Assembly: GCA_017503945.1 (NCBI GenBank)
Contig: JAFVSB010000032.1
Coordinates: 1-9,241 of the forward strand
DNA: 9,241 nucleotides
Origin: Clostridia bacterium
GTDB lineage: Bacteria > Bacillota > Clostridia > UMGS1810
Direction of reading: 5' to 3'
Positions 4,878-9,241 of this stretch are shown piece by piece. The position numbers and the translations under genes are program-made. Below the pieces are notes generated by a model. That model saw only the letters and a program-made list of their open reading frames with translations. It did not search any database and was not told where the DNA came from. Numbering within the stretch: the first letter of the stretch is position 1; every line of letters begins with the position of its first letter.

Positions 4878-6497
4878 TTATTTTTCAAGCTTTGCAAGGT
4901 ATCTGTCATATGCAGCCTGCTGATTTGCAATATAATCATCGTAGCCGTTGGCTTTTGCTTCTGCAACTGCATCATCATAGGTGTCGATTGATTTCTTACC
5001 AAGGATGATATCACAGATTGCAACTTCCAAAGCAGGGTTAGCAATTTCTTTTATAGTGGTGTTTTCTTCGAGTTCTTCCTCAGTGTAGGAAAGTGTGGGA
5101 AGTACAACACTTCCGGCAATGTCGGATGCTCTGTTCCAGATTTCGAGAGCTTCTCTCTGCTCTTCATACTGATAGTATCCGTTGAGATAGTCTGCATGCT
5201 GGTTGTAACCGGGGTGGTTAGCGGGGAGCATGTATTTGTAAAGAGCAGTTCCCATGGAATCAAGACCCTCGTGGTTGATGATCTTGTCGGTGTATACATA
5301 GTGTTTTTCACCATCGATTTCTTCAACAGTGTAGGTGTCACCTTCAACACCAAATACCTGGAGAGCTACACCCTCTTCGCTGTAGATATAATCATACCAT
5401 GCAACTGCAGCTTCGTAGTTGCCACATTCGGGAGAGATACCAACAGCTGTAGCTGTGGCTTCGTTGTATCTCATCTGGAACTTGGGAATTTCACCTTTGT
5501 TTGCAGCAGGTGCAGGACATGCAACAAGGCTGAAGTTGGGGTTCTTTTCTCTTGCAGCAGGAGTAATTTTACCCATTGCACCACCGATGAAGCCCCAAGA
5601 AGCGATGGAGATGTCGTTGGCCATGTTGCCTTCAACTTTTGCATTGTCATTGGTTACAAATCCAGTGTCGATGTACCCTGCTTTTCTCCACTCAGCAAGC
5701 TGAGCTACATATTCTTTGAAGCCCGGCTGGAATGGTCCGAAAACTACTTTATCATCTTCAAGATAGAAGTCTTTACCTACATTGTATGCAGTGTTAAAGG
5801 AGTGAGTACGAGCTGACTGGAATGAGAATACATCTATAACACCTGTGAAGGGTTTTGAAAAACCTTCTGCTTTAGCTTTGGCAAAGAGTGCTGTCCATTC
5901 GTCGATGGTTTCAGGGCGAGCCATGTTCCATTCTTCGAGCTTGTCGCCTCTTACATAAAGACCTGCAAAGGCTTTAGCGTCACCAACATTGAGAACATTG
6001 AAGCCATAGTAGTTACCTTTTTCGGTTGTTGCCATGAGCTTGTAGCGATAGTCTGCAGCTTTGCCCTTTTCGCCTTCCATGTAGTCATAGTAGTTGGGGG
6101 CATAATCCTCAAGGTAATCATTCAAAGCAATGATAACACCATCATCAATAGCCGCCTGAGCGCCGCCTATGTATACACTCCATACATATTCAATAAAGTC
6201 GGGTTTGTCGCTTGATGCAACCATTGTCATGAATGCTTCCTGACCTGTGGAGCCCTCGAGGGGGTGAATGAAGTCGATGTGAACGCCTGTTCTTTTTTCA
6301 AGCTCTTGCCACATCAGCATTTCGTTGTAGCTCTTAAGTGATACAGAGGATTCACCCTGCATTATTGTCCAGTAGGTAAAGTTTTTACCGTCTGTCTGAA
6401 CGCGGTCGGAGCCACCATTTTTGCTGCATCCTGCAATTGAGCCTGCAATTAAGGCAACTGCTGAAACGGCAGCAATGAGTTTGGTCAATTTTTTCAT
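4878..6497 (-). CDS. Lipoprotein solute-binding protein of an ABC sugar transporter (LplA/YtcQ type)
   Basis: 539 residues. The N-terminus is a lipoprotein signal: MKKLTK, a hydrophobic stretch (about 7-20) and the lipobox IAGC with Cys24 as the lipid-modified residue, so the mature protein is anchored on the outer face of the membrane. The rest matches family-1 extracellular solute-binding proteins, in the large LplA/YtcQ class that works with LplB/YtcP-type permeases for complex oligosaccharides. Visible cues are WQELEKRTGVHIDF (68-81), the SSDKPDF segment and a C-terminal half rich in aromatic residues likely to stack on sugars. GGGAGGT precedes the ATG by 8 nt. It follows the GH88 gene by 21 nt and is last in its operon. 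No permease gene is in the window; the partners may lie upstream beyond the right edge or elsewhere. Substrate inferred from neighbours: uronic-acid oligosaccharide. Confidence 0.88.
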   Translation of the reverse strand: MKKLTKLIAAVSAVALIAGSIAGCSKNGGSDRVQTDGKNFTYWTIMQGESSVSLKSYNEMLMWQELEKRTGVHIDFIHPLEGSTGQEAFMTMVASSDKPDFIEYVWSVYIGGAQAAIDDGVIIALNDYLEDYAPNYYDYMEGEKGKAADYRYKLMATTEKGNYYGFNVLNVGDAKAFAGLYVRGDKLEEWNMARPETIDEWTALFAKAKAEGFSKPFTGVIDVFSFQSARTHSFNTAYNVGKDFYLEDDKVVFGPFQPGFKEYVAQLAEWRKAGYIDTGFVTNDNAKVEGNMANDISIASWGFIGGAMGKITPAAREKNPNFSLVACPAPAANKGEIPKFQMRYNEATATAVGISPECGNYEAAVAWYDYIYSEEGVALQVFGVEGDTYTVEEIDGEKHYVYTDKIINHEGLDSMGTALYKYMLPANHPGYNQHADYLNGYYQYEEQREALEIWNRASDIAGSVVLPTLSYTEEELEENTTIKEIANPALEVAICDIILGKKSIDTYDDAVAEAKANGYDDYIANQQAAYDRYLAKLEK

Positions 6498-6518
6498 ATT
6501 TACTACCTCCCTGTTTTA

Positions 6519-7607
6519 TTACCAATATCTGTTCCAGTTTTTGGTTTTTCTGATTATTGCTTCAAGATAAAAATAATCGCCCCAGATGTTGCACTCGCTG
6601 CCATGACCTCTGTTGCGGTCATACATGGCATCGGTCAAAAGTCCGTTTGAGAATTTCAGGTTACGGGTTGTGTAGTTATCCATAAGAGAAATGAGCATTT
6701 TGTCTGCCGCTTCTTCAAATTTCGGATTGGGTATGTGTTTGCCCATTTCCAGTATGCCGCAGATTGCAATCGCTGCCGCCGAGGTATCCCTGGGTTCGTT
6801 TCCACTTGTGAAAACCAAATCCCAATAAGGAATATAATCGGCGGGAAGGTTGTTTATAAAATGCTCGGTAACACCATTGAAGAAGGGGATGAGCTTTTCA
6901 TCCTTGGTGTAAGAATAGCTTATGGCAAGCCCCGCTATAGCCCACGCCTGACCTCTTGCCCAACAGCTATCAGCGCTGTAGGCCTGGCCAGCTATACCAC
7001 GCAGGCGTTCTCCTGTTTCAGCGTCAAACATATATATGTGACGGGTTGTAAAATCATCTCTGATGATAGTTTCCAAAGCTGTGTCAAGATGAGCTTTTGC
7101 AATGTCGGCATATTTGGCATCGCCGCTTACCTCACTCGCCCAGTGAAGCAGGGGAATGTTCAGAAGGGTGTCTATGATAAGACAAACCGGCATTGCCCAT
7201 GCCTGCAAAAACTGACCTTTTTCTCTGAACCTGCGGCAGAGTCTGTCGGCAGCTTTGAGAGCTGTGGCTTTGTATTTATCATCACCTGTGATTTTGTAGG
7301 CAGCAACACACGAAAGACTATAGAGGAAGCCCATGTCGTGATGGTCGAGCTTTACGTCTTTTTCTTCGCGGAGTTTAAAAATTCCACACTGTATTTCTGC
7401 TGCGTTTTTATATTCTTCGTTGCCTGTGAACTCATATAAAATCCAGAGGATTCCGGTCCAGAAGCCTTCGGTCCATCCGAATTCTGCGGTGGGCTCATAC
7501 ACATATCCGTTGCTTTGTGCACCGGGAAATGCGAAGGTGAAGGTTTTGAGGCAAGAGTCAACCTTAGCCTGAGCATCTTTAATTGCATTTTCAAGTTTGG
7601 TTTTCAA
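6519..7607 (-). CDS. GH88 unsaturated glucuronyl hydrolase
   Basis: Hydrates and so removes the 4,5-unsaturated glucuronic acid left at the non-reducing end of oligosaccharides by polysaccharide lyases. 362 residues, family-typical, with an (alpha/alpha)6-barrel pattern. Motifs in order: FGWTEGFWTG (43-52), HHDMGF (89-94, Asp91), IIDTLLNIPLLHWAS (144-158, Asp146), GQAYSADSCWARGQAW (207-222), DTSAAAIAICGILEM (274-288) and CNIWGDYFYLEA (339-350). Asp91 and Asp146 correspond to the catalytic aspartate pair of Bacillus UGL. There is no signal peptide, so the enzyme acts inside the cell on imported oligosaccharides. The start is TTG, well supported by GGGAGG 7 nt upstream. It follows the enolase-family gene by 23 nt. 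GH105 (rhamnogalacturonyl hydrolase) is a relative, but the motifs fit GH88 better. Source polymer unknown: glycosaminoglycan, gellan-like or xylan-derived. Confidence 0.9.
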   Translation of the reverse strand: MKTKLENAIKDAQAKVDSCLKTFTFAFPGAQSNGYVYEPTAEFGWTEGFWTGILWILYEFTGNEEYKNAAEIQCGIFKLREEKDVKLDHHDMGFLYSLSCVAAYKITGDDKYKATALKAADRLCRRFREKGQFLQAWAMPVCLIIDTLLNIPLLHWASEVSGDAKYADIAKAHLDTALETIIRDDFTTRHIYMFDAETGERLRGIAGQAYSADSCWARGQAWAIAGLAISYSYTKDEKLIPFFNGVTEHFINNLPADYIPYWDLVFTSGNEPRDTSAAAIAICGILEMGKHIPNPKFEEAADKMLISLMDNYTTRNLKFSNGLLTDAMYDRNRGHGSECNIWGDYFYLEAIIRKTKNWNRYW

Positions 7608-7630
7608 AATTTTTCCTCCCTGATATACAA

Positions 7631-8755
7631 TTAATATTTGCTGCCCCAGATGAGTTCTACGCCAAAGCCGGGAGCATCAGACACTTTGAGCTTACCGTCT
7701 ACCATAGCATAATCGCCAAAATCAACGCCTTCTATGGTGTCACCAACGCCCTCCAAGGCTTCTACCATACTTTCGCCATAAGCAGCAGAAAGATGAGAAG
7801 CATAGAATGTTTTGAGGTTGGTTGCCCAGCTGTGGGGTGATGCTTTTACGCCGAGCTCTTTTACCTTGCTCATGTATTTGCGCCAGTTGGTAAATCCGAA
7901 TTCGTAGGTGTCCATAAGGAGAACATCCAAAAGACCTTCTTTTGCAAGGTCTTCCACCACGCCGATTGTTTCAGCGGTGTGAATGTATTCGGGAGCCCAT
8001 TCGCCATCGGCAATGAGAGTGTTCGGGCTATTTTTAGCAAGATATTCTTTCAGGATTTTGAGGTCATCTTTGTTTTCTTTAAAGGGTTCCTCAATCCAGT
8101 ATATGCCACAGTCCTTGAGTGCATCCATATAGCGAATTGTTGATTCAACACTGTAGGCATCGTTGGCATCTACCATGATGCGGCTGTCGGGGAAATGCTT
8201 TCTGATTTCGCGCACAACATCGATGTCTCTCTGCAAGCCCTCTTCGAGTTCCATCCATTTAAAACCTCTGCCTATTTTAACCTTGAAATCTCTGAAACCG
8301 AGAACCTCACGATCATAACGGCAGTTTTCGATGATGCCTGCAATGCCGCCGGGGGCTCTGTCGGGACTAATGTCATTCATGTAGATGGCACCGTCATAAC
8401 ATTCCACAGTGTCGAGGCAGGTGTCTGAAATCATCTTTTTAACAGGGATGCCGAGGATTTTGCCTGCAAGATCATGGAGTGCAAGGTCTGCCTGGAAAAG
8501 CACCGAATCAAGAATGCCCACTGCAGGGTCAAACACATCGGACACGCGCTTTCCTTTGAGGGCTGCGACCATCGGTCTGCTATACAGACCGATGCCGAAG
8601 CCATGCACGCCATGATTGGTTGTTATTTCAATGATAGACAAATCAATGCCATAATAATGAGCAGCAATTTTGGCATTCTTGCCGGCAAAACGCGGCAATC
8701 TTGTTCTTACCTTTAAAGGCTCTACTTTTGTTATAATATGATCTGATAAAGCCAT
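7631..8755 (-). CDS. Enolase-superfamily enzyme, mandelate racemase/muconate lactonizing type
   Basis: 374 residues from the ATG at 8755, which AAGGA precedes by 9 nt; an upstream in-frame TTG (8773) has no ribosome site and is not preferred. The N-terminal capping domain (about 1-130) is followed by a TIM-like barrel with the catalytic set of the mandelate racemase subgroup: FKVKIGRG (157-164, Lys158 and Lys160 as KxK), MVDANDAY (194-201, metal ligand Asp196), WIEEPF (220-225, metal ligand Glu), IADGE (248-252, metal ligand Glu252), LMDTYEFG (280-287, Asp282) and ASPHSW (305-310, His308). Asp282 with His308 would be the general acid/base dyad. Such enzymes abstract the proton next to a carboxylate; many are sugar-acid dehydratases. 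Beside GH88, a uronate- or aldonate-type acid is the likely substrate, but the specificity cannot be assigned from sequence. Confidence 0.87.
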   Translation of the reverse strand: MALSDHIITKVEPLKVRTRLPRFAGKNAKIAAHYYGIDLSIIEITTNHGVHGFGIGLYSRPMVAALKGKRVSDVFDPAVGILDSVLFQADLALHDLAGKILGIPVKKMISDTCLDTVECYDGAIYMNDISPDRAPGGIAGIIENCRYDREVLGFRDFKVKIGRGFKWMELEEGLQRDIDVVREIRKHFPDSRIMVDANDAYSVESTIRYMDALKDCGIYWIEEPFKENKDDLKILKEYLAKNSPNTLIADGEWAPEYIHTAETIGVVEDLAKEGLLDVLLMDTYEFGFTNWRKYMSKVKELGVKASPHSWATNLKTFYASHLSAAYGESMVEALEGVGDTIEGVDFGDYAMVDGKLKVSDAPGFGVELIWGSKY

Positions 8756-8803
8756 TGATATCTGTCCTTTCAAATACTAAACTGTTGTTCCAAATCGTGC
8801 AGA

Positions 8804-9241
8804 TTAATCTCTGTAGGCTATCATTGCTCTAGCCTGATAACGGTAGTTGAGAATTACCACATCGTCGCCTACCATAAGGCTGGTGGAGGGAATATCATAT
8901 ACCTTACCTTCTGATCTGTCAAACACAGTTATCTTGGCAAGATAAGCATCATAACCCAGAACAGCGTCTTGTTCTGCACCGTAGTTCACAGTGAATCTAT
9001 AGTTAGTATGATCAACATGGGTTACCTCACCCAAAAGCTTGGTGTATTCACCATAAAGACCGGTAGAACCGCCGAGGCCAGGAAGCGATTTTTTGGGGAA
9101 TGCAGCGGTGGGATCGTAGTCCATAATCTTTTCGATAACGGACGCTCTGCCGTCGTTATCAAAGGTCAACTGGAGAATATCACCTTTTACTAACGCTTCA
9201 TCTTTTTGTGCCTCGCTGATAACAGCATCATTTGCAACATA
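8804..9241 (-). CDS. C-terminal part of an unrecognised protein, possibly surface-associated
   Basis: The frame stays open to the right edge, so this is the last 145 residues of a longer protein whose start is outside the window; the TTG codon at 9169 is internal. The visible part is mostly predicted beta-strand: LVKGDILQLTFDNDGRAS, then a linker with PGLGGSTGLYGEY, GEVTHVDHTNYRFTVNY, KVYDIPSTSLMVGDDVVILN and a C-terminal YRYQARAMIAYRD. It resembles the C-terminal beta-rich modules of clostridial surface proteins that often carry S-layer homology repeats, but I do not recognise a defined family and no such repeat is visible here. The enolase-family gene starts 48 nt downstream with no terminator between, so read-through is likely, though a functional link is uncertain. 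Confidence 0.6.
   Translation of the reverse strand, partial: YVANDAVISEAQKDEALVKGDILQLTFDNDGRASVIEKIMDYDPTAAFPKKSLPGLGGSTGLYGEYTKLLGEVTHVDHTNYRFTVNYGAEQDAVLGYDAYLAKITVFDRSEGKVYDIPSTSLMVGDDVVILNYRYQARAMIAYRD

Noticed and set aside
5196..5816. 206-codon plus-strand open frame opposite the solute-binding protein gene
   Set aside because: It is a shadow of the lipoprotein gene; the Cys/Val/Ser-rich sequence is what antisense reading of this gene produces.
6735..7439. 234-codon plus-strand open frame opposite the GH88 gene
   Set aside because: It lies wholly antisense to a gene with clear family motifs and a strong ribosome site; the protein has no recognisable motif.

Overview
The window reads as chromosomal DNA of a Gram-positive, low-to-moderate GC bacterium, most likely a gut-type Clostridia (Oscillospiraceae or Christensenellales-like). 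This is inferred from strong AAGGAGG-type ribosome sites, frequent TTG starts, a lipoprotein of the LplA/YtcQ solute-binding type, hairpin-plus-U-run terminators and a sugar-uptake operon with an AraC-type regulator. No plasmid, phage or CRISPR signal was seen. I cannot name a species.

Layout. Positions 3-401 hold a plus-strand tRNA cluster: Arg(TCT), His(GTG), Gln(TTG) and Lys(TTT). Positions 403-676 hold no gene. They hold a terminator, then a hairpin-rich insert (436-594) bounded by pieces of tRNA 3' ends, then two more perfect-stem terminators. Every protein gene is on the minus strand, so the rest is transcribed right to left.

Positions 3659-696 form an amino-sugar operon with its own promoter: glmM, a stand-alone left-handed beta-helix acetyltransferase-like gene, and nagB. 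These three enzymes catalyse consecutive amino-sugar-phosphate steps around glucosamine-6-P, glucosamine-1-P and N-acetylglucosamine-1-P. Positions 4780-3668 form a single-gene unit: a near-consensus promoter, a leader of about 150 nt with an interrupted palindrome, an AraC-family regulator and a terminator.

Positions 9241-4812 form a carbohydrate operon. In order of transcription it holds the C-terminal end of an unrecognised protein, an enolase-superfamily (mandelate racemase-like) enzyme, a GH88 unsaturated glucuronyl hydrolase, a solute-binding lipoprotein and a terminator. The likely logic is that the lipoprotein captures unsaturated uronic-acid oligosaccharides, GH88 removes the terminal unsaturated uronate, the enolase-type enzyme acts on a sugar acid, and the neighbouring AraC regulator controls the set. 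The ABC permeases expected to partner the lipoprotein are not in the window.

Nothing here is a clearly new multi-gene system. The observations most worth checking are the tRNA-flanked structured repeat (436-594), the compact glmM/acetyltransferase/nagB set, and the palindromic leader of the AraC gene.
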